Of a stretch of DNA of 64,000 nt, positions 56,252-64,000 are shown one piece after another. The DNA is from JBCCXZ01 sp965228005. Its GTDB lineage: Bacteria > Planctomycetota > Planctomycetia > Pirellulales > Lacipirellulaceae. Each line of letters starts with the position of its first letter. Position 1 is the stretch's first letter. The position numbers and the translations under genes are program-made. Below the pieces are notes generated by a model, which was not told the origin of the DNA, made no database searches, and saw only the letters and a program-made list of their open reading frames with translations. The stretch is from the NCBI GenBank assembly GCA_965228005.1, contig CBDDGV010000003.1, positions 248,001 to 312,000 of the forward strand, given 5' to 3'.

Positions 56252-56305
56252 GGCTGGCTCCGTGGTCTGGTAGTTGCTTCCTGAGGGGGTTCCTCGGCGG
56301 CGGCC

Positions 56306-57316
56306 CTACGCGGGGCAGTCGGAGAGGTAGTCGAGCAGCCGGTCGAGCGGGCAGGTGGCAAGGGCCACGTGCCGGTCGGCGCCGCCGTAGTAGACGAAGA
56401 GCGTGCCGTCGATCACGACCTTGCCGCACGGGAAGATGCAGCCGTTGTAGGGGCCGTCCAACTCGTAATCCATCTCCGGCTGCAGCAGCGGCTGGGGCGT
56501 GCGGTGGAGCACGCGGGTCGGGTCTTCCAGATCGAGCAGCAGGGCGCCGAGGCGGTAGTGCTTGTCGGGCCCGACCGCGTGGTAGATGGTGAGCCACCCG
56601 CGTTCGGTGCGGATCGGCGGGGTGTTGCCGCCGATCTTGGTCTCCCAGTCGTACTTGGCCTTGGCCAGCAGCTGGCTGCCGGTGAGCTTCAAGAGGTCGG
56701 TCCCCGAGGCGATCCACATCGCCGGGTACTGCGTGCCGTAGCCGTTGCCGACCCACTCCATGGGGCGGTGCAGCATGTAGTAGCGGCCGCCGATCTTCTC
56801 GGGGAAGAGGATCACGTCGCGGTCGTCGATCGTGGGGTCGGTGAGCCGGCCCGCGCGGATGAACGACTTGAAGTCGCGCGTGACGATCAGCCCGGTCGAC
56901 GTGGCGTTGGTGCGGAGCGAGATCGGCATGTCCGCCGGCATCGTGGGCGGCCGGTAGCGGGCCCGGCTCTGCAGCCAGTACTCCCCGGGCGGGAACTGCC
57001 GCGTCGCGTAGGTGACGAAGTAGTAATCGCCCATCTTGGTGATCCGAGGGTCCTCGATGCAGCCCGCGTCGAAGCCGTCGTCGCTCGGCGAGATCAGCGC
57101 GTGCTCCGGCCGCTCGAAGTGGTAGCCGTCGTCGCTGGTCGCGAGGGCCAGTCGCACGACGTGCTCGGCGTCTTCGCCGGCGGCGCGGTAGAGCAACAGG
57201 ACCTTCCCCGACTTCTCGTCGTACCAGGCGCCGGGGTTGGTGGTGACGGCGCTCTCCCAGTCGTGCGCGGGGTTCGGCGAGAGGATCGGGTTGCCGTCAA
57301 AACGTTCGAGCAACAT
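56306..57316 (-). CDS. GH130-family glycosidase/phosphorylase
   Basis: A 336-residue five-bladed propeller-type enzyme. It has the GH130 features NPILSPNPAHDWESAVTTNPGAWYDEKSGKVLLLYRAAG, GCIEDPRITKMGDYYFVTYAT (with the catalytic-type Asp), and HAVGPDKHYRLGALLLDLEDP. GH130 members are beta-1,4-mannoside (or mannosyl-glucose) phosphorylases or hydrolases. No signal peptide, so cytosolic: it would act on sugars brought in by the neighbouring symporter. Spacing to both neighbours is 54-80 nt, so one operon is likely. Confidence 0.85.
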   Translation of the reverse strand: MLLERFDGNPILSPNPAHDWESAVTTNPGAWYDEKSGKVLLLYRAAGEDAEHVVRLALATSDDGYHFERPEHALISPSDDGFDAGCIEDPRITKMGDYYFVTYATRQFPPGEYWLQSRARYRPPTMPADMPISLRTNATSTGLIVTRDFKSFIRAGRLTDPTIDDRDVILFPEKIGGRYYMLHRPMEWVGNGYGTQYPAMWIASGTDLLKLTGSQLLAKAKYDWETKIGGNTPPIRTERGWLTIYHAVGPDKHYRLGALLLDLEDPTRVLHRTPQPLLQPEMDYELDGPYNGCIFPCGKVVIDGTLFVYYGGADRHVALATCPLDRLLDYLSDCPA

Positions 57317-57396
57317 ATCTGTGTTCTTTTCAGGGGGTGTGGTAGTAAGCGTGGAGAATCAAAACGGGCAAACGGCACTGCTAGAAGCAGACGCGG

Positions 57397-59361
57397 TTAC
57401 GGGTTCGCTGGGGGCGGGAGCGCCCGGTACCAGAACCGGTACAGCCCCGCGAGGCTGACAAGGAACAACCCGGCCGTGACCCAGAAGGCCGCGTAGTCGC
57501 CGGTGATCAACTGCATCGGCGCCAGGTACATCGTGATCATCCAGACGAAGCCGAAGGGCAGGGCGATCAGGTCGTTGCGGTGCTCGGTGCGTGCTGCGAG
57601 GTCTTCTTCGGGGGAGAGGACCCCGCGGAGCGGCCCCCACAAGCCGAACGGCCGCGTCTTGCGGTAAAAATCCGAGAGGGTGTCTTCGTCGGTCCGGGGT
57701 GCGAGGAACGTCCCCGCGACGCAGCACGCCAGGCTGACCGGCGTGAGCAGCAGGAACTGACCGACTTCCTGCAGGCGCTGTTCTTCCGCGGCGAACGTGT
57801 TCCAGAACAGCACGGCGACCGCCGCGGCGAGCCCGCCGAACACGCCCGCGGCGAACCCGGCGCCGTTGAACCGCCACCAGTAGAACCGCAGCAGCAGCGG
57901 CATGCCGATGCCCGACCACAGGCCCATCGTGATCCAACCCCAGATGGTGTTGATGTTCGGGATGAAGTAGGCCATGCCGAACGCAACCACGAGCATCACG
58001 CCGAAGAAGGCGTACGTGGCCCGCATCATCTCGGGCGTGGTCGCCTCGGGCCGGAGGAACCGGCGGTAGATGTCGTTGGTGAACATCGCGGCGGCCTTGT
58101 TCATCGTCATGTCGAACGTGGACATCGACGCCGATATGAGCGTCACCAGGATCAGCCCGCGGAAGCCGGGGCCGATCTTGTGGAGCAGGACCGAGGGGAG
58201 GATCCGCTCGCCGTTGACCGTGCCGTGGTAGCTGACCAGGTCGAGCTTCTGCCGCCAGTCTTCGCCGAGCAGCGCCTGGAGTTCCGTCGCGACCGCGGTC
58301 GGCGCGGCGCCGCTGTTCTTGAGCGACGCCAGCACCTCGGGCCACTGGGCCTCGGTCGGCGAGAACCCGACGCGGATCGCCTCGGCGGCCTGCTCCAGCA
58401 CGGCCGGGTCGGGGAAGAAATCCCGCACCATCAGCAGCCCGAGCACGGCGTAGGAGATCATCATCGGCCAGCGGAAGGTCATCAGCACGGCCCACAACGC
58501 CGCCAGCTTGCCGCACTCCCGCTCGTCGCGGGCGGCGAAGAACTGCGGCTCGTGCCCGGTGCCGAAGCCGCCGATGATCAGCTTGTTCAGCACCAGGAAG
58601 AACATCGTGTAGAGCAGCATGTTCTCGTACTGCTCGTAGCCCGGCGGCATGTTGGGCTCGAACACGTTCGGGCACGAGAGCGACCAGTTCTGCTGGCCGG
58701 TGATCTCCGCCGCCAAGGCCGGCAGGTCCACGCCGGCGCCCAAGGCGTCGACCGCGAGCCACATCACGAAGAAGGCGCCGAACACGATCAACCCGCACTG
58801 GAACAGGTCGGAGACCACCACCCCGTACAGACCGGACATCGCCGTGTACAGCGTGGCCACTCCCAGCAGCAGCAGCGCACAGACGAACGGAGACAGCGGG
58901 ATGAACAACGAGAGGAACAGGCCCACGCCCTTGGCCATGTAAACCAGCATGCTGCCGGCGAAGACGATAAAGCAGACGGCGGTCGCCAGCCGGGCGAACG
59001 AGGCGCCGGGCGACTCGCCGAAGCGGAAGGTCATCCACTCCGCGACGGTCATGCAGCCCGAGCGGCGGTGCCACTTGCCGGTCCAGATCATCTGGCACAG
59101 CAGCGCGAGCGACACGCCGCCGCGGAACTCGATGAACAACCCCCGCGGCCCCAGCAGGTACAGCAGCGAGATGATGAGCATCGTGCCGGCGATGTCGAGC
59201 GAGTAGCCCATGCCCGAGACGCCGAGCATCCACCAGGGGAGCTTGTTGCCCGCGAGGAAGTACGACTCCATGCTCTGGGCGGCCAACCGCCGCAACGCAA
59301 AGCCGATGCTGAGCAGCACGACGAAGTACAGGCCGATGATGGCGTAGTCGAGCGTGCTCAT
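57397..59361 (-). CDS. Sodium:solute symporter (SSS) family transporter
   Basis: A 654-residue membrane protein with at least twelve hydrophobic segments. Marks are TLDYAIIGLYFVVLLSIGFALRR at the start, ESYFLAGNKLPWWMLGVSGMGYSLDIAGTM (the family signature) and later TLISASMSTFDMTMNKAAAMFTNDIYRRF. It would import a sugar or related solute with sodium. It leads the GH130/GH30 operon and is divergent from the LacI regulator. The ATG at 59361 is the natural start; the longer frame to 59448 includes the promoter. Confidence 0.92.
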   Translation of the reverse strand: MSTLDYAIIGLYFVVLLSIGFALRRLAAQSMESYFLAGNKLPWWMLGVSGMGYSLDIAGTMLIISLLYLLGPRGLFIEFRGGVSLALLCQMIWTGKWHRRSGCMTVAEWMTFRFGESPGASFARLATAVCFIVFAGSMLVYMAKGVGLFLSLFIPLSPFVCALLLLGVATLYTAMSGLYGVVVSDLFQCGLIVFGAFFVMWLAVDALGAGVDLPALAAEITGQQNWSLSCPNVFEPNMPPGYEQYENMLLYTMFFLVLNKLIIGGFGTGHEPQFFAARDERECGKLAALWAVLMTFRWPMMISYAVLGLLMVRDFFPDPAVLEQAAEAIRVGFSPTEAQWPEVLASLKNSGAAPTAVATELQALLGEDWRQKLDLVSYHGTVNGERILPSVLLHKIGPGFRGLILVTLISASMSTFDMTMNKAAAMFTNDIYRRFLRPEATTPEMMRATYAFFGVMLVVAFGMAYFIPNINTIWGWITMGLWSGIGMPLLLRFYWWRFNGAGFAAGVFGGLAAAVAVLFWNTFAAEEQRLQEVGQFLLLTPVSLACCVAGTFLAPRTDEDTLSDFYRKTRPFGLWGPLRGVLSPEEDLAARTEHRNDLIALPFGFVWMITMYLAPMQLITGDYAAFWVTAGLFLVSLAGLYRFWYRALPPPANP

Positions 59362-59447
59362 GAGTGGAGATGCTGGGAAGCGGTGGGCGTACTCGGTACG
59401 CAGAGGAGCGTGCCCGGCCTGCCGCCGGCCGGGGCTTGTGAAGAGCA

Positions 59448-59485
59448 AGTATGCGCGAGCTTGTCACCGAGTGCAACTACTTGTA
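59448..59485 (-). promoter_or_regulatory. SSS operon promoter with overlapping LacI-type operator
   Basis: On the minus strand: TTGCAC (59476-59471), 17 bp, then CATACT (59453-59448). The 14-bp site TACAAGTAGTTGCA (read on the minus strand, 59485-59472) overlaps the -35 box. On the plus strand, a TATATT (59508-59513) 16 bp after TTATGC could be the lacI promoter, with the same operator upstream. Confidence 0.7.
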
Positions 59486-59634
59486 TTATGCATTTCTCGG
59501 CTTCTGCTATATTAGGGTTCGGCCCCGGGCAGGCGTGCCGATCTCGTAGAAGGAGATCCGGCGAACTGTCGCACCCGGCCTTACCGGGCGGTTCCGCCCA
59601 GCGAGCTTTTCACAACCGTGGCAGGACGAAGGCA

Positions 59635-60702
59635 TTGGAAGAAAACAAGCCCTCCATCCCCCGGCTGAAGGACGTGGCGCGTGAGGCCAACGTCTCTCTG
59701 AGCAGCGCCTCGCGAATCCTCCGGGGCGAAGGCGAACGCTACGCCGCCGAGACCCGAGAGCGGGTGCTCGAGGCCTCGCGCAAACTCGGCTGGCGGCGGA
59801 ACCTGCTCGTCAGCAGCATGCAAACCGGCCAGACCAAGACCATCGGGGTGATGATCCCGCCCTACGACTCGTTCTGGGTCGGCGTGCTCTACGGCGTGCA
59901 CACGGCGCTTTCTGAAGCCAGCTACCTGCCGATCACGATCTGGCCGAGCGGCTGCGACAAGCTCGGCGAGTTCGAGCGGCAGAAGACCGAGGGCTTCGAG
60001 CTGATCAGCGAACTGCTCGACCGCCGCGTCGACGGCCTGCTGCTCTGGCCCGCGTACGCGGTGGCCTACTGCGACCACTTCCGCGAGCTCGCCGAACGGG
60101 CCGTGCCCATGGGGGCCATCGACCACACGTTCCCGGAGGGTCAGCTGGCCGACGCGGTCGAGACCGACGAAAGGCAGGGCGCCGAGGCCGTAGCGATGCA
60201 CCTGCTCGAGCTCGGGCACGAGCGGATCGCTTGCCTCTCGACCCGCGAGATCACGGCCCAGACCTGGGCGGTGCGGCGGCGGCAGTATTTTGAGGAGTTC
60301 ATCGCCGAACACTCTTCCGCGAGCTGCCAGAGCTGGCGTCTCAATCAGGCGGGCGACAACGGCATCGAGGTCGCGCGGGACGTGCTGACGTGCGAGTTCA
60401 AACCGACCGCGATCTTCTGCGTTTCCGACCACGAAGCCCGGTTCGTCTACGCCGCCGCGGAGCAGCTCGCCGTGCGGATCCCGGAAGACGTGTCGGTCGT
60501 CGGTTTCGGGGACCTCGACTACGCCAGCTCGCTTTCGCCGGGCCTGACCACCATGCGGCGTAAGCCGAAGGTGATGGGCCGGTTGCTGGCAGAGCTGATG
60601 ATCGACCGCCTGGCGAACCCCCAGCAAGAACCGTCGACGGTGCGGGTCGCTGCGGACCTGGTCGAGCGGGGTTCTACCAAGCCGCCGACGCGCGGCTCGT
60701 AG
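59635..60702 (+). CDS. LacI family transcriptional regulator
   Basis: A 355-residue repressor-type protein. The N-terminal HTH (RLKDVAREANVSLSSASRILRG) and hinge (TRERVLEASRKLGWRRN) are clear; the periplasmic-binding-like effector domain (TKTIGVMIPPYDSFWVGVLYGVHTALSEASY, VDGLLLWPAY, DVSVVGFGDLDYASSLSPGLTT) fits sugar sensing. It is divergent from the SSS-GH130-GH30 operon. The TTG at 59635 follows AGGACGAAGG; no ATG is suitable before the HTH. It probably binds the TACAAGTASTTGCA sites found around this locus. Confidence 0.9.
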   Translation: MEENKPSIPRLKDVAREANVSLSSASRILRGEGERYAAETRERVLEASRKLGWRRNLLVSSMQTGQTKTIGVMIPPYDSFWVGVLYGVHTALSEASYLPITIWPSGCDKLGEFERQKTEGFELISELLDRRVDGLLLWPAYAVAYCDHFRELAERAVPMGAIDHTFPEGQLADAVETDERQGAEAVAMHLLELGHERIACLSTREITAQTWAVRRRQYFEEFIAEHSSASCQSWRLNQAGDNGIEVARDVLTCEFKPTAIFCVSDHEARFVYAAAEQLAVRIPEDVSVVGFGDLDYASSLSPGLTTMRRKPKVMGRLLAELMIDRLANPQQEPSTVRVAADLVERGSTKPPTRGS

Positions 60703-61011
60703 CATAGGCGGAGCCGATTTCGCCGGTGATTCTGCCGCGGAACCCTCGGAAAGCAGCTCGATTGGGCATCCGCGTAGTCCCGACGAAAAAACTGTTTACA
60801 AGTACTTGCAATAGATGTCGGCCCGTGTATAATTCAGGGCGTTGGAGGTATCCGTGGCCGGATTTGTCCTGCTGAGTCCCTGAGCAATCCCTCGGGCGAC
60901 GCACGGGCAGCTCGGCCGCTCATCGAGTGACTTTTCTCATCGCCGTTCGTCGCCGAACAGGCCGCGGGGCCTGCGGGTTTCGGCGCGTGCGTCCCTGGTA
61001 GGGAGTACATC
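60703..61011. other. Regulatory gap upstream of the DUF1559 gene
   Basis: Holds the operator/promoter at 60797-60833 and then about 180 bp of leader with no open frame that looks coding. GGTAGGGAG before the ATG at 61012 may serve as ribosome site. Nothing else was recognised. Confidence 0.5.
60797..60833 (+). promoter_or_regulatory. Near-consensus promoter with LacI-type operator over the -35 box
   Basis: TTGCAA (60806-60811), 16 bp, then TATAAT (60828-60833). The 14-bp palindrome-like site TACAAGTACTTGCA (60797-60810) covers the -35 box, so a LacI-type repressor bound there would block RNA polymerase. Confidence 0.8.
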
Positions 61012-62190
61012 ATGCACCCTGTTGCGAAGCGCTTCGACGTACGGGATCGGCGCCAGAAGCCACGGCCCGGCTTCACCTTGGTCGAGCTGCTGGTGGTCAT
61101 CGCGATCATCGGCATCCTGGTCGCCCTGCTGCTCCCGGCGATCCAATCCGCCAGAGAGGCGGCCCGGCGGATCCAGTGCTCGAACAACCTGAAGAACCTC
61201 GCCCTGGGGGTGCTCAGTTATCACGACGCGATGGGCGAGTTCCCGGTGGCGATCCAGGTGCACCAGAACGAGATCAACGCGGGCAGCGCAGCGGAAGCCG
61301 CCGGCACGGGCCTGCGGCCGATGGCCAACTGGGCCGTGATCACGCTCCCCTACCTCGAGCAGCAAACGCTGCAGGATAGCTTCGTCTTCTCCAACCCGAA
61401 CGGGTCGGGCCCGATCGTGCCCGCGAGCGCGACGCCGGTCTACCTGAACGACGCCAGCTTCCCGCAGAACCTCAACGCGATCAGCACCAACCTCGAAGTC
61501 TTCCGCTGCCCCAGCGACCCCTTCGGCGACCAGCCCTTCGAGGGCGTCAACGGCGAGTTCTGGGCGCGCGGCAACTACGCGATCAACGGCCCGCAGCACG
61601 CGGCGCAGAATTTCCTCACCTTCCAGGACCAGTCGAGCCAGCCCCCCATAAGACAGATCGACCCGGGGTTGATCGAAGGGGTCTCCAACGTCAACCGCGC
61701 GCAGGCGATCAAGCAGATCACCGACGGCACGTCGAACACCATCCTGCTGGCGGAGATCCGCGCCGGGGTGACCGCGGTCGACCCCCGCGGCGTGTGGGCC
61801 CTCGGCCTCTACGGTTCCAGCGTGGTCGGCGACCACGCCTCGAACTGGATCGTGGGCGTGAACGACTGCGCCCCGGGGGCCGACGACATCTGGCGGGCCA
61901 GTGAAGTCATCGACGCGGTCGGCGAAGAAACCCTCAACGCAGACTGCATGGCGCTCTTCGCGGGCGCCCAGTTCTCGAACCAATCGGTCGTCCGCAGCAC
62001 CCACCCCGGCGGCGTGTTCAGCGCGTTTGCCGACGGGTCGGTCCGGTTCGTCAGCGAGTTTGTCGAGGGCGGGTCGTTCATCGGCTCGTGGCAGCCCGTG
62101 CCCTACCGGCGTGCGTTCCCCGACTCGTTCCTGACCTGGCAGCGGTTGGTGCTCTCGGCCGACTCGCTGATCTTGGACAACGACTTCTAG
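61012..62190 (+). CDS. DUF1559 protein with prepilin-type N-terminus
   Basis: A 392-residue protein of the planctomycete DUF1559 group. After a short leader it carries the type IV pilin-like methylation motif GFTLVELLVVIAIIGILVALLLPAIQSAREAARRIQCSNNLKN and then a 330-residue beta-rich domain with the end motif STHPGGVFSAFADGSVRFVSEF. Many planctomycetes encode dozens of copies; the function is unknown, but surface display is likely. Starts at the ATG 61012. Preceded by an operator-bearing promoter, so it probably belongs to the LacI-controlled set. Confidence 0.93.
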   Translation: MHPVAKRFDVRDRRQKPRPGFTLVELLVVIAIIGILVALLLPAIQSAREAARRIQCSNNLKNLALGVLSYHDAMGEFPVAIQVHQNEINAGSAAEAAGTGLRPMANWAVITLPYLEQQTLQDSFVFSNPNGSGPIVPASATPVYLNDASFPQNLNAISTNLEVFRCPSDPFGDQPFEGVNGEFWARGNYAINGPQHAAQNFLTFQDQSSQPPIRQIDPGLIEGVSNVNRAQAIKQITDGTSNTILLAEIRAGVTAVDPRGVWALGLYGSSVVGDHASNWIVGVNDCAPGADDIWRASEVIDAVGEETLNADCMALFAGAQFSNQSVVRSTHPGGVFSAFADGSVRFVSEFVEGGSFIGSWQPVPYRRAFPDSFLTWQRLVLSADSLILDNDF

Positions 62191-62225
62191 GACCGTCGGC
62201 CGAGAGGCCGCAACGAGATCGTCCC

Positions 62226-62675
62226 ATGAAGAGCTTCGCGAAGACGCCCCGCCGCGGCGGTTGGATCGCAGGCGGCCTGTGCCTGGCCGTGGGCCTGCCG
62301 GCCTTGGTCGGCTGCGGAGACAGCAAGCCGTTCAAGTTCGTCAAATCCTCGGGGACGATCGTTTACGAAGACGGCACTCCGCTGCCCGTCGACGGCACAC
62401 TGCGGCTGACGTTCTACTCGCAGGCCGCGCCGGTCGACGGGAAGTACCAACCGCGTGCCGGCACCGCGTTCCCCGACGAGAGCGGCGCGTTCTCCGAAAC
62501 CATGACACTCCGCCCCGGCGACGGCCTCATCGCGGGCGTGCACCGTGTGACCATCGGATACATGGGCCGCACGACTGACGGGATCGTGGGCGAGCAGTAC
62601 ACGTTGAAGACCAAGACGCCGATCGAAGTCGACACGGCGCAGCAACCGTTCGAGATCCGTGTCCCCAAGCCTTAG
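62226..62675 (+). CDS. Small lipoprotein
   Basis: A 149-residue protein with a lipobox (LPALVGC, Cys about 30) after an Arg-rich start. The mature part is a beta-sandwich-like domain (GTIVYEDGTPLPVDGTLRLTFYSQ, GEQYTLKTKTPIEVDTAQQPFEIRV) of the type often found next to DUF1559 genes in planctomycetes. It lies 35 nt after the DUF1559 gene and is probably co-transcribed. Confidence 0.8.
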   Translation: MKSFAKTPRRGGWIAGGLCLAVGLPALVGCGDSKPFKFVKSSGTIVYEDGTPLPVDGTLRLTFYSQAAPVDGKYQPRAGTAFPDESGAFSETMTLRPGDGLIAGVHRVTIGYMGRTTDGIVGEQYTLKTKTPIEVDTAQQPFEIRVPKP

Positions 62676-62776
62676 CTGGCCTCAACATGCGGCGGCCGCC
62701 TGAGGGCCGTCGAAGCACTCTCCTCGATGTTTCGCACCCCCGAGTTACCCGCAATAGGAGTTGTTTTTTTCTTGTG

Positions 62777-62790
62777 TCCAAGTAGTTGCA
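62777..62790. promoter_or_regulatory. LacI-type operator site
   Basis: TCCAAGTAGTTGCA differs from the site in front of the SSS operon by one base. It lies 242 bp before the dockerin-type gene. Confidence 0.6.
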
Positions 62791-62899
62791 TAGACTAGGA
62801 TGGATGAGCGTCGGGGCTCTTCCTTTTCCTTTTCTCGGTTCCGTTTTCTCATTACTCGAACATCGTTCAGCCATGGCCTGACGGCAGGGCTGCCGAGGG

Positions 62900-62913
62900 T
62901 ACAAGTAGTTTCA
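62900..62913. promoter_or_regulatory. LacI-type operator site
   Basis: TACAAGTAGTTTCA matches the consensus at 13 of 14 positions (T instead of G at position 12). Second site before the dockerin-type gene. Confidence 0.55.
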
Positions 62914-63031
62914 CTTGCACCAAGAATTTTGCGGGTCGGACCGCCCGAATCAGAATCTCGCTTAGCAACACGACCAATACCGCGGGGCATCTGGCTCCGC
63001 CGCTCAACCCACCGCAGGAGGGATTACCAAG

Positions 63032-64000
63032 ATGAGACACTCAGGGGAGCAACGCGAAGTGGATCAAGACACGAACAACGCGGCCGACCGGCAACGCGCC
63101 GACGCGGGTGAACTGCTGGGGCGGTACGTGCACCGCTCGGCGTGCGCCGCAACAGCGGGCATGGGTGCGTTCGGGCTGGTCAGTACTTCGCAGGCAGCGA
63201 TCACGGTCGTGACGCCTTCCGACACCTTCCTTCAGCGGAGCCTGGTGGGCAACCCGTACGGCTCGAACCCGATCGAGAGCATCGCCAACCCCGGCACGTA
63301 CCCGTTCGCGTCGACCGGATGGGCCACCGCGGGCTTCCTCTACCAGTACGGCGGGTACTACTACCCCACGGGCGGCGCCTTCGGGATCGACCTCGACGGC
63401 AACGGCACGGGCGACATCAACTTCTTCCGCGGCCAAGGCTACGCGGGTTACCTGGTGGCCCGCACCGATGTGGTCGGCTACGTCTACGGCAACGTCCCGG
63501 GCTCGGGTCAGGCCGATCTGCTCAGCAACGACGCCGACAACCCGGATTCGAGCGGCACGCCCTACAACTACCCGTACAACGGCAGACAGGCGTTGCAAGG
63601 TTTCAACGCCGGTGAGCTGATCGGCGACGGCAACGACACCGTCATCGACACCAGCGGCGGGCCGGTGCAGGGCATTATGCGGAATGCCTACGAGATCGGC
63701 GACTGGGACGGAGTCGACGACAACTACGAGAACCTCTACCCCAACCCCGGCGGCTCGTCGTACGTCGGCTTCCAGATCGACGGCTTGGCCACCGGCACGG
63801 GTTCGGGCTTCGGCTGGATCGAGGTCATCGTCCGCGAGGGCACCGTGCCCGGCTTCACGAACCCGAGCCACCCCGAGCTGCAGATCATCCGCTGGGCGTT
63901 CACCGACGATGGGACTCCGATCGCCGCGGGCGACACGGGCCCGATGATCGACGCCGACTTCGACAACGACGGCGACACCGACGTCAACGACCTGCTGACG
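63032..64000 (+). CDS. Exported protein with dockerin-like calcium repeat, 3' end outside the window
   Basis: A partial gene: 323 codons are open up to the last base. The first 45 residues are polar and are followed by a signal-like segment (AATAGMGAFGLVSTSQA). The body is a beta-rich domain (FGIDLDGNGTGDINFFRG, GFGWIEVIVREG). The last visible residues (DADFDNDGDTDVNDLLT) are the first loop of a dockerin type I-like repeat, the same motif as in the large PEP-CTERM protein at 42078. A PEP-CTERM tail may follow beyond the window. The ATG at 63032 has GCAGGAGGGA in front. It may belong to the LacI-controlled glycan locus. Confidence 0.8.
   Translation, partial: MRHSGEQREVDQDTNNAADRQRADAGELLGRYVHRSACAATAGMGAFGLVSTSQAAITVVTPSDTFLQRSLVGNPYGSNPIESIANPGTYPFASTGWATAGFLYQYGGYYYPTGGAFGIDLDGNGTGDINFFRGQGYAGYLVARTDVVGYVYGNVPGSGQADLLSNDADNPDSSGTPYNYPYNGRQALQGFNAGELIGDGNDTVIDTSGGPVQGIMRNAYEIGDWDGVDDNYENLYPNPGGSSYVGFQIDGLATGTGSGFGWIEVIVREGTVPGFTNPSHPELQIIRWAFTDDGTPIAAGDTGPMIDADFDNDGDTDVNDLLT

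Larger units (their letters stand above)
62676..63031. other. Gap with two LacI-type sites before the dockerin-type gene
   Basis: Two operator-like sites (62777-62790 and 62900-62913) are 123 bp apart. A small open frame between 62800 and 63111 is not convincing. GCAGGAGGGA before the ATG at 63032 is a strong ribosome site. No clear -35/-10 pair was found. Confidence 0.45.

Noticed and set aside
54842..57316. Polysaccharide utilisation locus of the SusCD type
   Set aside because: No SusC or SusD homologue is present; uptake is by an SSS symporter under a LacI regulator.
57580..59634. Long frame upstream of and fused to the lacI reading frame
   Set aside because: It is antisense to the SSS symporter; only the part from 59635 has the LacI HTH and effector domain.

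Overview
The window looks like chromosome of a GC-rich planctomycete, most likely of the order Pirellulales (Lacipirellulaceae-like). The evidence is a DUF1559 protein with a prepilin-type N-terminus, secreted proteins with dockerin-like Asp repeats and a PEP-CTERM tail, BBP2-type porins with a Cys-rich N-terminus, a BBP-like barrel with a Pro-rich N-terminus, DinB and PhyH paralogues, and many GTG/TTG starts. The taxonomic call is inference from gene families; no rRNA or tRNA gene was seen.

Layout. 1-5 kb: a GspE/PilB-like protein with degenerate ATPase motifs, a CvpA-like membrane protein, a DUF4190-like protein and a porin closed by a strong terminator. 5-10 kb: guaB, a conserved planctomycete exported protein, nnrE, a small toxin-antitoxin-like pair, a DUF4404 protein and a small exported protein. 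10-24 kb: a nucleotidyl cyclase/Ser-Thr kinase/sensor fusion, a BASS transporter, an MFS transporter, alaS, an ABM-domain protein, a STAS protein, a GH10-like protein, purC and aroC. Two large nested inverted-repeat elements lie upstream of alaS and aroC.

24-38 kb is the most unusual part. Five tightly packed or overlapping genes (24951-31767) encode a membrane-anchored FAD/2Fe-2S NAD(P)H reductase, a tetraheme cytochrome, a fusion of two cyclic-nucleotide-binding domains to a four-cluster ferredoxin, a di-heme b-type membrane protein and a decaheme cytochrome with a duplicated Cys4 module before its membrane segment. Together they could form an electron conduit from NAD(P)H across the inner membrane, possibly gated by a cyclic nucleotide. 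A separate pentaheme cytochrome follows at 35-38 kb.

38-54 kb: PhyH, PPK2, a 1463-residue PEP-CTERM/dockerin beta-repeat protein, a PadR/HAAS pair with a palindromic operator on a leaderless promoter, acetyltransferases, a DUF4139 protein, an A/T-richer DUF3800 gene beside a perfect 27-bp-arm palindrome, a gamma carbonic anhydrase-like protein and ugd.

54-64 kb is a glycan-utilisation locus: an SSS symporter, a GH130 and a GH30-like enzyme in one operon, divergent from a LacI-family regulator, followed by DUF1559, lipoprotein and dockerin-type genes. Four copies of a 14-bp site (consensus TACAAGTASTTGCA) lie upstream of these units, two of them overlapping -35 boxes, which suggests a local LacI regulon.
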